From contig JAOAAW010000008.1 of NCBI GenBank assembly GCA_026418655.1, forward strand, positions 1 through 35,413: a DNA stretch of 35,413 bases. The letters are read 5' to 3'. A model generated the notes under the pieces. The model saw nothing but the letters and a program-made list of their open reading frames with translations, did not search any database and had not been told where the DNA came from. Positions 19,210-28,007 of the stretch are shown here, piece after piece. The number at the start of each line of letters is the position of its first letter. The stretch's first letter is position 1. The translations under genes and the position numbers were made by a program. The stretch is from a bacterium. GTDB lineage: Bacteria > Ratteibacteria > UBA8468 > B48-G9 > DTJG01.

Positions 19210-21471
19210 TCAATTTTTTTCTTGCATATAAAACATTACAGGTGCTGTGATACCACCTGTTCCAAGTTCATTCAGTTTTTTGTTCGTAACTTTTACTGCA
19301 ATTAAATTTTCTTTTCCATAATGGATAAACTCTGAAACATCAAACTCAAATGGAACAAAAGCTTTTCCAGGACTTGTGCCAACCAATTTTCCATTGAGCC
19401 AGACCTTTGCAAGTTCATCAACACCACCAAACCATAAGAAAACTTTCTTATCTTTAAATTTTTCAGGAATAACAATTGAATTTCTATACCAAGCATCTCC
19501 CTTATAATACCTCAGCCCCTGATCACTCCACGATAATGTTTTTGTTTTTATTTTTGTCCAGTTGCCACCTATTTTTCCTGTTGTGTAGTAACCGATTTCT
19601 TCTCCAATAGAAACAGGATCTATTAAGAAATCCCACTCATCAGGTAAACCCGCAACAAAAACATTTTTTCCTGTAATTCTTTCAAAACCCTGCTCAATGC
19701 AAGGAGAGAAAAATCGTTTCATATAGGAAGTTGCAGGTCCCTGTGCAAACATCTTCGGTTCATACTGAAATGCCTTCTGCTGAATCTCTTGAATTCGTTC
19801 AAGGTCCTTCTTGGCTGAAACAAAGTCAAACCTGTTTCTGTTTTCGAGCATTGATAAAAATGATGCAAGATAGTCATATGACAATCTGAAAATTGCTACC
19901 TTTTCAGCATATTTTGTGCCTTTTGTAAGTGATTCTGCTTTTTTGAGATACTGGTCTGCTGTTTTCATAATCGATGGATTATAAATAAAGGGAAGATCAT
20001 GAGAACAGCCCGTGTGATAATCCGCATCTCTAAGAGCAGAATCCATCAGGACAATGTATTTTTCCATCTCCACAGCAGCCGGACCAAAGAAATTCTTAGC
20101 AAAATCATGTATTAATGCATCCACATCTGATGTATGGTTCCAGAAAAGTTTTGTGGCAATGTAAATGGTTGGAGTCATACTTGCCCAGTGAGGAATAGTT
20201 TCAACACGCCATCCTCTAATACCTAACTCCTTTGCCACAGGTATCTCGTCCCTTATTGCATGAACCTTGCTGAAGGGAAAACCAGGGTCAGCAAGATTGA
20301 AAAAATATCCCCTCTCATATGTTTCAGGTAAAATTTTGCCCCATGCTTCCATAATTTTTCTGTAATAACTTCTTTCAGGACAAATCGGGTTTGACATTCC
20401 ATGTATTCTACACAGGCTTATTGGAGCAAAAGCAGGTACTATTTTCGGATCCGGTTTTACCTTTACTGGTGGTTTCATATAGCAGGAATAGCAATAGAAC
20501 CCTATTTTCTTACCCGGAAATTCATCTGCTATTCCTTCAAGAACCCTGTTGAAAAACCAGATGTATCTATCTGTCATTGAAACTTCGTTTTCAAAATCAT
20601 CAAAATCTCCTCCATCAAGCGCACGGCAGTTTTCACACTCACAAAACCCTGCGCCATCATTTGGTCCCATGCCAATCCAGGGAGCAGCCGGATTCTTTCT
20701 GAAGTAGTTTTTTGTTTCTTTTATTGCCCTTGCAAGCACCTCAGGGTTAGAAATACAAAGCTGGCTCTGTTGCCTTTTTCCATTGACAAGCGCAAAAAGT
20801 TCAGGTTCTTTGTTTATATCCGCTTTTCCAATATTTATTCCATGCGCAGATGGAAAATATGGACCACCCAGCCGCATTCTTCTATACCATGTCCTATCAA
20901 CTGCCATCTGAAGATGTCTTGCGTGAAAAGAGGGAACCTGAATGGTGTTCTGTTCACTAACCGCAATTGTCTTTTTTTCAGGTATTACAGTTCCGATATC
21001 TCCTGGCATATACCAGCGAACACCCATCTGTTCAAGTAGTTCATAAACCCCAAAAAGCGTACCTTCAGGCGAAAGTCCAGCAATCCTGATATTGCTTATA
21101 CCAGAAGGATTTGATTCTGCCTTTATCATAAATGAAGCAGGGTCATCGCCCGAAGAACGAATCGCTTTTTCAATCTCGGGTGTCATTGCGCAAGTACCAA
21201 GAAAGATATAGCAAACTCCTTTATTTCCAAGACCAGGATTAATCTGCCATCCTTTCCCTAGTGTTTCTTTCACGACATCTATTTTGCATCCGCTCATCTT
21301 TTCTATATGCTCTGCCAGTTCTTTCGCAGCAAACTGTTCATCCTCGTGTGCCTGGGCAGGAATCAGAATAACTGATTTTGCGTTGCCATTTTCAACAAGC
21401 AAAACAGTTTTTGCACAAAATCCCGAAGTGCAGAGTAAAAAAATTGATATTAAAATGATGGATGTTTTCAC
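19210..21471 (-). CDS. Secreted DUF4838 / alpha-glucuronidase-N-like protein with C-terminal GH2-type sugar-binding-like domain
   Basis: Signal peptide; AAKELAEHIEKMSGCKIDVV; FCECENCRALDGG; DAWYRNSIVIPEKFKDKKVFLWFGGVDELAKVWLNGKLVG. Confidence 0.8.
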   Translation of the reverse strand: MKTSIILISIFLLCTSGFCAKTVLLVENGNAKSVILIPAQAHEDEQFAAKELAEHIEKMSGCKIDVVKETLGKGWQINPGLGNKGVCYIFLGTCAMTPEIEKAIRSSGDDPASFMIKAESNPSGISNIRIAGLSPEGTLFGVYELLEQMGVRWYMPGDIGTVIPEKKTIAVSEQNTIQVPSFHARHLQMAVDRTWYRRMRLGGPYFPSAHGINIGKADINKEPELFALVNGKRQQSQLCISNPEVLARAIKETKNYFRKNPAAPWIGMGPNDGAGFCECENCRALDGGDFDDFENEVSMTDRYIWFFNRVLEGIADEFPGKKIGFYCYSCYMKPPVKVKPDPKIVPAFAPISLCRIHGMSNPICPERSYYRKIMEAWGKILPETYERGYFFNLADPGFPFSKVHAIRDEIPVAKELGIRGWRVETIPHWASMTPTIYIATKLFWNHTSDVDALIHDFAKNFFGPAAVEMEKYIVLMDSALRDADYHTGCSHDLPFIYNPSIMKTADQYLKKAESLTKGTKYAEKVAIFRLSYDYLASFLSMLENRNRFDFVSAKKDLERIQEIQQKAFQYEPKMFAQGPATSYMKRFFSPCIEQGFERITGKNVFVAGLPDEWDFLIDPVSIGEEIGYYTTGKIGGNWTKIKTKTLSWSDQGLRYYKGDAWYRNSIVIPEKFKDKKVFLWFGGVDELAKVWLNGKLVGTSPGKAFVPFEFDVSEFIHYGKENLIAVKVTNKKLNELGTGGITAPVMFYMQEKN

Positions 21472-22361
21472 TTTGTCCTCTCGTTTAATGAAGCTTTTAT
21501 CTGTGAAATTAGTTTTTCCATTCTCCTTCCATATTCAATGTAATTTCTATACCTCGCCTCTGCCTCTGATTTAATGCTTGGGTCGTGATATACAACCGCC
21601 ATGTGTGGTTCTATTGAAATTCCACCATCATATCCACGCGAAAAAAGATCTGTAAGTATCTCCCTAACCATTCCTTTCCCTTCCCCTGGAAATGTACATA
21701 CAGACTTTCCATCTTCTTTTACATAACCATCCTTTATGTGGACATAAACAACATGGTCTCTCACATGTGTATAGAATTCCCACGGGTCCTGTCTTTTATA
21801 GGGTTTTGGACCTCTCACATCAAGATGAAATATTGGGTTTCCTGTATCATAAACAAGTTTCAATGCAGGAGAATTAACTCCTTCCAGAAGTCGGAGCGTA
21901 TGTTCCCAGGAAAGTGAGCCCCAACCAGAGCAATTCTCGTGAACACATAAAACACCACCATCTTCTGCCATTTTAACTATTGTTTTTACCCTTTTTATCG
22001 CCTCTTTGGACCAATCCTCATCAAGTACTTCGTCAGGAATCGCAAAACTCATAATTCTTATCATTTTTGTCCCTAATCTATGCATCCGCGGGATGGCCCT
22101 TTTCATTTCCTCGTAGCTTTTGTCCGGTGGCTCTGTAATCTTTTGAGACCAGTTTGCCACACCGCTGCCGAAACAATTAATCTTAATTCCTGCCTGTTCA
22201 AGCTTTTCGACAATTTCATCAAATTTCCTGTCGTCAATCATGGTAAATTGCACGCCATCAATACTTCTTGCTTCAATGTATTTCCAGCCTAACTCTTTTG
22301 TAGCGCGAATCTGACCATCAATATCAGGTGCTGCTTCATCTGCAAATCCCGTAAGGTACAT
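21468..22361 (-). CDS. Xylose isomerase-like TIM-barrel sugar phosphate isomerase/epimerase
   Basis: GFADEAAPDIDGQIRATKELGWKYIEARSIDG, VCVHENCSGWG, LVYDTGNP, HIKDGY, GISIEPH; SD AGGAGG; ATGA overlap with downstream gene. Confidence 0.88.
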   Translation of the reverse strand: MYLTGFADEAAPDIDGQIRATKELGWKYIEARSIDGVQFTMIDDRKFDEIVEKLEQAGIKINCFGSGVANWSQKITEPPDKSYEEMKRAIPRMHRLGTKMIRIMSFAIPDEVLDEDWSKEAIKRVKTIVKMAEDGGVLCVHENCSGWGSLSWEHTLRLLEGVNSPALKLVYDTGNPIFHLDVRGPKPYKRQDPWEFYTHVRDHVVYVHIKDGYVKEDGKSVCTFPGEGKGMVREILTDLFSRGYDGGISIEPHMAVVYHDPSIKSEAEARYRNYIEYGRRMEKLISQIKASLNERTK

Positions 22362-22378
22362 ATTACCTCCTGTGTTTA

Positions 22379-23668
22379 TTAAGTTTCCTTTGTATTATCA
22401 GGTAATCTTAATGATGTGTCAATATATTGAGATGCTTTAATGCTCTGCTGTGCAGAACCAAGCTCCTGTAATCTCCTTATAGATGGAATAAGACGGCTTT
22501 CAAATGAAGCAATCGTTTCATTATAATTTTTTACTGCACTTTCAAGCGATTTGCCTGTATCTCTAAGATGCTCAACAAAAACTGAAATTCTTTTATACAA
22601 TTCCCTGCCGGTTTCTGCAATGGCAATAGCATTTTCTTCAATTGAATGCTGCTGCCAGCCAAACGCAATTGCCTTTAGAAGTCCAAGAAGAGTAACAGGA
22701 GTAGCAATGAGAACACGCTTTTCAATCGCATATTCAATCAGGTTTGGGTCTATCTCATAGGCAGCGCTTATTGATGCCTCATTTGGAACAAACATGATAA
22801 CAACCTCAGGAGATGGATTGAATTGAGACCAATATTTTTTGTCTGCAAGATTTTCAATTGTATTCCGTACTTTTTTAGCAAATATCTTTAACTTTTCTTC
22901 TCTTTTTGACTCTTCCTCATTCATTGCCTCAAGGTATGCTAACATCGGACTTTTTGCATCAACAGGAAGCAGTCCACCATTTGGAAGGTGGATAATCATA
23001 TCTGGTCTACCTTCTTCAGAACTAATCTGTTCTTCATAATCAACATACTTTGTCATTCCTGCAAGCTCCACTACCCTTCTTAACTGAATCTGCCCCCATT
23101 GTCCGCGAACCTGAGTTGTTTTTAATGCCTGATTAAGTTGAATTGTCAATGTTCTTAACTGGTTTTGTGCCTCATAGAGATGCTGAAGTTCCTTTTGCAT
23201 TCCTTCATATGCACTTTCACGTTTTTTCTCAATTATGCGAATTTCTTCGTCCATCCTCCTCAAGGTTTCAGATAGTGGCTCAAAAAGTTTATGCATTTCC
23301 GCCTTCTGTGTTCCCCAATCCCCACGAAGTTGTTGAACAATCGCTTCGAGGTTCTGTCTGGCAAGTTTTAGAAATTCATCGGTATTTCCACGTAAAACCT
23401 GCGCCGCAATGGAATTAAATGCCTCCCTCAATTGTTCCTGTGCCTTTTCTGCCCAGGAAACTTTTTCTGCAAAAGCTTCCTTTTCCTTCCTGAGTTGCGT
23501 AACTTCAACAAGGAGTCTGGAATTTTCTTCTTGCAAATTCTTTAAATTTTTTTCAAGCTCTGAAATACGAATGTTTTTCTCTTCAAGAAACCTCTGGTTT
23601 TGTCTAAAAAGGAACAGATACACCACAGAAAGAATAAACAAGATAATTAAAAATACCACGCCGTTCAT
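22379..23668 (-). CDS. rmuC: DNA recombination protein RmuC
   Basis: N-terminal TM then coiled coil; VRGQWGQIQLRRVVELAGM, LPVDAKSPMLAYLEA, FVPNEASISAAYE; ATG 23668 has SD GAGGGAG, preferred over TTG 23686. Confidence 0.92.
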   Translation of the reverse strand: MNGVVFLIILFILSVVYLFLFRQNQRFLEEKNIRISELEKNLKNLQEENSRLLVEVTQLRKEKEAFAEKVSWAEKAQEQLREAFNSIAAQVLRGNTDEFLKLARQNLEAIVQQLRGDWGTQKAEMHKLFEPLSETLRRMDEEIRIIEKKRESAYEGMQKELQHLYEAQNQLRTLTIQLNQALKTTQVRGQWGQIQLRRVVELAGMTKYVDYEEQISSEEGRPDMIIHLPNGGLLPVDAKSPMLAYLEAMNEEESKREEKLKIFAKKVRNTIENLADKKYWSQFNPSPEVVIMFVPNEASISAAYEIDPNLIEYAIEKRVLIATPVTLLGLLKAIAFGWQQHSIEENAIAIAETGRELYKRISVFVEHLRDTGKSLESAVKNYNETIASFESRLIPSIRRLQELGSAQQSIKASQYIDTSLRLPDNTKET

Positions 23669-23720
23669 GAAGAGAATCTCCCTCAATTAATTATATGTCA
23701 TTTCAAAAAATTTACGAAAA

Positions 23721-25058
23721 TCAACAGCTGAGCACTTCATGCCTTTCATCTTCAAGTATTTTAAGAAAAATATTAACAATTTCTGGATTAAACTGGCTTC
23801 CACTATTTTCTTTTAACTCCTTGATTGCCTCGCTTTTTGAGAGTGGCGCTCTATACGCACGCGGAGATGTCATTGCATCAAAAGCATCGGCAACCGAAAG
23901 AATCTGAGCAAGAATATTAATTTCGTTTCCTGCCAGGCCATACGGATAACCTTTTCCATCAAATCTTTCATGATGCTGACTTATAATGTCTATCGCATCT
24001 TTTTCAAAAATCACAGGCCTGAGGATTTCTCTTCCAGCCAGAGGATGTTTTTTTATTATATTCCACTCCTCTTCAGTAAGCGTATCTGTTTTTTGTAAAA
24101 TTGTTTGCTCTATACCAAGCTTTCCAATGTCATGTAAAAGAGCAACATCCCTGAGAAGATTTAACTTTTTTTCCGGAACCGACATTCTCCTTGCTATTTT
24201 TTCTGCATAAACAGCCACTCTCTCGGAATGTCCTTTTGTATATGAATCCTTTGACTCAATAATAGTGACCAAAGAACGTATGGTTCTATAAAAATAGTTC
24301 TGAAGCACTTTTCTTGACATATTAAGATTGTTAACCATCTTATTGAAGGCACGAACAATCTGGCCAAATTCATCTTCACTTTCAACAATAAGTCTGCAGT
24401 CAAGGTTACCCCGTTGAATATTCTCAATTCCAGCCAGAATACTGTGAAGTGGAACCAGAATCTGGCGCGAAACAAAAAAACCAAACAAAACAAATAGAAA
24501 TACAAGAAATAGACTTACGCCGAGCATCTGTAAATAGATTAATCTGAAATTTTTATCAATCTTATACTTCAATCTGAGAAGTGCCACAGAATTCCCATCT
24601 CTATCTCTCAAAGGAACATATCCTGTCAGGTAGTTCTTTCCCTTCACAACAAACGGTACTACAAAACCCATTAAAGCGCCGGGAAAATTATTAAAAGGAT
24701 ATAGAGAACCCACTGACAAAATGGGTTCATCATCTATGTTTTTGTTCAATCCCGCAACCACATGCAAACCATTATCCTTTCTTTCCAATATATGAATTGA
24801 GGAAATTGACGGACTTTTATCCATACCTTCTCTGATTTTTCCTTCAAGTTTTTCAAGATTCCAAAAGTTACCCTGCATTTCGGTTTCTATCAGAATCGTC
24901 AATGCACCTGCTACACTTAACAGTTCCTCTTCCATCAATTTCTTCTGATACTTCACAAAATACCAGCCCAGGAATAAATTCCATGACACTATTACAAAAG
25001 AAACAGGTAAAATTACTGTTAAAAGTAGCTTTCTTCTGAAACTTTTCATTTTTTTCAT
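23721..25058 (-). CDS. HAMP-containing HD-GYP domain sensor (putative c-di-GMP phosphodiesterase)
   Basis: Two TM segments, HAMP-like VPLHSILAGIENIQRGNLDCRL, HDIGKLGI, HHERFDGKGYPYGLAGNEI, ILSVADAFDAMTS. Confidence 0.93.
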   Translation of the reverse strand: MKKMKSFRRKLLLTVILPVSFVIVSWNLFLGWYFVKYQKKLMEEELLSVAGALTILIETEMQGNFWNLEKLEGKIREGMDKSPSISSIHILERKDNGLHVVAGLNKNIDDEPILSVGSLYPFNNFPGALMGFVVPFVVKGKNYLTGYVPLRDRDGNSVALLRLKYKIDKNFRLIYLQMLGVSLFLVFLFVLFGFFVSRQILVPLHSILAGIENIQRGNLDCRLIVESEDEFGQIVRAFNKMVNNLNMSRKVLQNYFYRTIRSLVTIIESKDSYTKGHSERVAVYAEKIARRMSVPEKKLNLLRDVALLHDIGKLGIEQTILQKTDTLTEEEWNIIKKHPLAGREILRPVIFEKDAIDIISQHHERFDGKGYPYGLAGNEINILAQILSVADAFDAMTSPRAYRAPLSKSEAIKELKENSGSQFNPEIVNIFLKILEDERHEVLSC

Positions 25059-25094
25059 TGTTGGTATATTCCGAAATAATAAATGTATAAAAAA

Positions 25095-25691
25095 CTATGC
25101 TTTTGCCAATATCCTGAGAAATTTTTCTAAGAGCACCAGGTTTTCAGGTGAAATAGCAACAATTTCACAACCATAATGATAAACCGAACCACTTCTCGCC
25201 TCATTCATAACCACACACTCAGCCCTTACAAGTTCTGAAAAATGTTTGATAACCAGTCTCATTTCAATTGAATATGTTCTGCCGACCTTCAAAGGCTGGC
25301 GTGTTTCAATGCGCAACCCTGTTCTGCTGATATTTAATATGTTAATATCAATGCTTCCATGTAATAATCCTTTTTCTATCACTGTTCCGCTAAGAAAACC
25401 ACACTCATAACGCCTTTCTTTTCTGCTATCAATTGCTATTGGAGAGGTTCTCACTATTGTCATTCTGCGAAGACTGGGACAGAAAATTTTACAGGTAAAA
25501 TAATGCCAGGTACCTTCCCATAAGAAGAATGCGGTCCCGTTTTTACCCATCCCGCTTTCACCCATAGATTGGTCTGTCAATTCAACAAAAATCTCACCCT
25601 GTCTCCCGGTGCCAATCAATCTCGCAGTATGTTCTCGGTTCTCAACCCTGATGATAAAATCTTTTATATTTCGCAGGTCAAGTGCACACAT
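25095..25691 (-). CDS. PilZ domain protein (YcgR-like N-terminal region)
   Basis: RKERR (RxxxR) and NISRTG ([D/N]xSxxG) motifs; start re-proposed at ATG 25691 because a promoter lies inside the longer ORF (TTG 25724). Confidence 0.75.
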   Translation of the reverse strand: MCALDLRNIKDFIIRVENREHTARLIGTGRQGEIFVELTDQSMGESGMGKNGTAFFLWEGTWHYFTCKIFCPSLRRMTIVRTSPIAIDSRKERRYECGFLSGTVIEKGLLHGSIDINILNISRTGLRIETRQPLKVGRTYSIEMRLVIKHFSELVRAECVVMNEARSGSVYHYGCEIVAISPENLVLLEKFLRILAKA

Positions 25692-25703
25692 GGCTTCATA
25701 ATT

Positions 25704-25732
25704 ACTATACCCTTTTAGCATCAATAAGTCAA
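25704..25732 (-). promoter_or_regulatory. Promoter TTGACT (25727-25732) N17 TATAGT (25704-25709)
   Basis: Hexamer match with 17-bp spacer; predicted TSS about 25697. Confidence 0.55.
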
Positions 25733-25759
25733 TGCAATGATGAATGATATTTTGGTTTA

Positions 25760-25768
25760 TGGTATAAT
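25760..25768 (+). promoter_or_regulatory. Extended -10 promoter element TGGTATAAT
   Basis: TGn-TATAAT; no clear -35. Confidence 0.5.
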
Positions 25769-25792
25769 CATACTTTGTGAATTCGGTAAAAA

Positions 25793-26752
25793 ATGTTTAT
25801 CAATATATTCCTGAGGGTATTATCAATTTTTTTGATAATCTTTTTGGGCGTATTTGCCAGAAGAAAAAATTTTCTGTCCGATGAAGCAGCTAGCAAGATG
25901 GCACTTTGTATTACTAACTTTTTTTATCCAGCACTCATAATATCATCCATAACTTCAACATTTACAATAAAATCCCTTATATCAAACTGGATACTTCCCG
26001 CAGGAACATTTTTTATAATGCTAACAGGTTACATCACTGGAATCCTATTCACCAGATTTCTTTCCTTTGATAATCAACAAGAAAAAAACACATTTTTGTT
26101 TCAGTGTACTATAAATAATTATGTATTCCTACCACTACCTGTGGTTGCAATGTTCTTAGGAAATCCAGGAGTAGCATACCTTGTTTTTTCAAGTTTCGGG
26201 TCTGAAGTTTCTGTATGGACCATTGGTATGCTCGGACTTACAGGAAATCGGCTTGTGAAGAAAAATCTAAAAAATCTTTTAAGTGTCCCTATTTTTTCAC
26301 TTATCTTTTCAATTTTCGTAATTTCAACAAGAGATCTGTTTACTTTTCATGAAATTTTAAGAAAGGGATTTCTACAGAATTTTTTCCAGAGTCTTTTCTA
26401 CTCTATTGAAATACTTGGAAAAGCAACTGTTCCCCTTGCTCTTTTTCTCGCAGGCAGCAGAATTTCAACAATATCCATAAATCAATTAAAAAATATAAAT
26501 CAATTCTGGATAGGTTTCTTACGGTTAATCTTTATTCCTGCTTTAGCATGCGCTGGCCTTTCTCTCTTTTCACTTCCTTATGATATTTTCCTGGTACTTG
26601 CAATTGTTGCTATAATGCCTGCCGCTATTGCAAGTATAATTATTGCTGATACGTATAAAGCAGATATTAAATTTGCATCCGCAAGTGTTCTAACCACGCA
26701 TGTGGCGTCTCTTTTAACAATCCCTGCCTGGCTGACATTTTTAATGAAATAA
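25793..26752 (+). CDS. AEC family (auxin efflux carrier) transporter
   Basis: Multiple TM helices with N-terminal FLIIFLGVFARRKNFLSDEAASKMALCITNFFYPALI. Confidence 0.85.
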   Translation: MFINIFLRVLSIFLIIFLGVFARRKNFLSDEAASKMALCITNFFYPALIISSITSTFTIKSLISNWILPAGTFFIMLTGYITGILFTRFLSFDNQQEKNTFLFQCTINNYVFLPLPVVAMFLGNPGVAYLVFSSFGSEVSVWTIGMLGLTGNRLVKKNLKNLLSVPIFSLIFSIFVISTRDLFTFHEILRKGFLQNFFQSLFYSIEILGKATVPLALFLAGSRISTISINQLKNINQFWIGFLRLIFIPALACAGLSLFSLPYDIFLVLAIVAIMPAAIASIIIADTYKADIKFASASVLTTHVASLLTIPAWLTFLMK

Positions 26753-26792
26753 GCCAGATTGATGGTAAAATAGTATACTACCAGGAGGCGAA

Positions 26793-27122
26793 ATGATTCA
26801 ACTAACCGGTAAAATGGTCAAGATCAGATTTAAAAAATATTTTGAAGAACAAAGATTATGGGTTTTTGTTGGAAAGGTCCTGGAATTTACAGAACACTGG
26901 ATTATGGTAGAAGGTAAGGGACTGATAGTTTCCAGAGGAAAAATTACGCCTGTTGATATTGATGATGAAATCCGTACACTCATTATACCAAGGGATAATA
27001 TTGCTCATATAAGAATATTGCCAGATGATTTTGATATTTCAAACATTGAAATTGAAGAACGTGGCATTCGTTATTTTGTAAGGGTTAAAGGAGGTCCACA
27101 TACCAGCATCGGAGAAATTTAA
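26793..27122 (+). CDS. Small conserved-looking protein, possible Sm/SH3-like fold
   Basis: Strand pattern MVKIRFKK...WVFVGKVLEFTEHWIMVEGKG...RTLIIPRDNIAHIRIL; SD AGGAGG. Confidence 0.45.
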   Translation: MIQLTGKMVKIRFKKYFEEQRLWVFVGKVLEFTEHWIMVEGKGLIVSRGKITPVDIDDEIRTLIIPRDNIAHIRILPDDFDISNIEIEERGIRYFVRVKGGPHTSIGEI

Positions 27123-27127
27123 GTAAA

Positions 27128-28003
27128 ATGTTGTATCTTGCCATAGATGAAAACGGCTATGGTCCAGTGATGGGGCCACTTGTGGTAACTGGCATAACAG
27201 GCACTTCTGACATAACAGAAGGATGGCCCAATGAGATTTTTGACAGTAAAAGATTATTTAATTCTTCCAATGGATATGAAAAAATAGAAAAAATTTCCCT
27301 TTGTCTTTTTAAAATTACAAAAAAAAGGTTACCTGAAAATACATTGGAGATATTTGAAAATTTTCAACAAAATGTTGATTGTCCCCAAAAGCATTCTTCA
27401 ATTTGTTTTAAAAATCTTCCAGAAATCCCTTTCTGGACATCAAAAGATAAAATTTTTGAATACTGCGAGTATTTTTCTGAGTTTTTAGATAAACGAGGAA
27501 CGAAAATATTATTTCTCAAATCAGTAACATTGTGCGTGGGTGGTTTTAACAGACTATGCAAAAACGATTTAAAAAAGGATTTCATAAATTACCTTCTGTT
27601 TGAAAAAATAATTACGCACAGCGCAGAGAAATGTGAAAGTCTTTTTGTACTGGCAGGAAAAATTGGTGGAAGAAAATCATACCATAAATTTCTACAGAAT
27701 GGGTTTTCCCAGTGGAAAATTTCCGAAATCATAGAAGACAGAAACACTTCAACATACCTGATGAAGAAAAATAATAATGAGATACATCTCAACTTTGTGA
27801 ATAATATTGAATCAAAATCATTTCTCGGTGTACTTGCAGGCATTTATGGTAAATATGTCAGAGAATTGCTAATGATAGGTATTAACCGTTCAATGGACAC
27901 CGAAGAATATATTTCGGGATATAGAGATACCAGAACAAAAAAATTCCTCGAAAAATTTAATAACATTGAATTCAATACTGATTGTCTCTTAAGAATCAAG
28001 TAA
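27128..28003 (+). CDS. Divergent RNase HII-like protein, probably altered active site
   Basis: LAIDENGYGPVMGPLVVTGI vs IDEAGRGPxxGPLVVA; FDSKRLF vs DSKkL; IESKSFLGVLAGIYGKYVREL vs ADa...AASIlAKvxRD; SGYRDTRTKKFLEKF vs GSGYPSDPxTxxFLE. Confidence 0.65.
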   Translation: MLYLAIDENGYGPVMGPLVVTGITGTSDITEGWPNEIFDSKRLFNSSNGYEKIEKISLCLFKITKKRLPENTLEIFENFQQNVDCPQKHSSICFKNLPEIPFWTSKDKIFEYCEYFSEFLDKRGTKILFLKSVTLCVGGFNRLCKNDLKKDFINYLLFEKIITHSAEKCESLFVLAGKIGGRKSYHKFLQNGFSQWKISEIIEDRNTSTYLMKKNNNEIHLNFVNNIESKSFLGVLAGIYGKYVRELLMIGINRSMDTEEYISGYRDTRTKKFLEKFNNIEFNTDCLLRIK

Positions 28004-28007
28004 AAAG

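Noticed and set aside
24194-24505. 103-aa minus-strand ORF
   Set aside because: Out-of-frame inside the HD-GYP gene
26766-26779. -10-like TAAAAT/TATACT before the Sm-like gene
   Set aside because: No -35 at sensible spacing and the predicted TSS would fall in the SD; probably read through from the AEC gene
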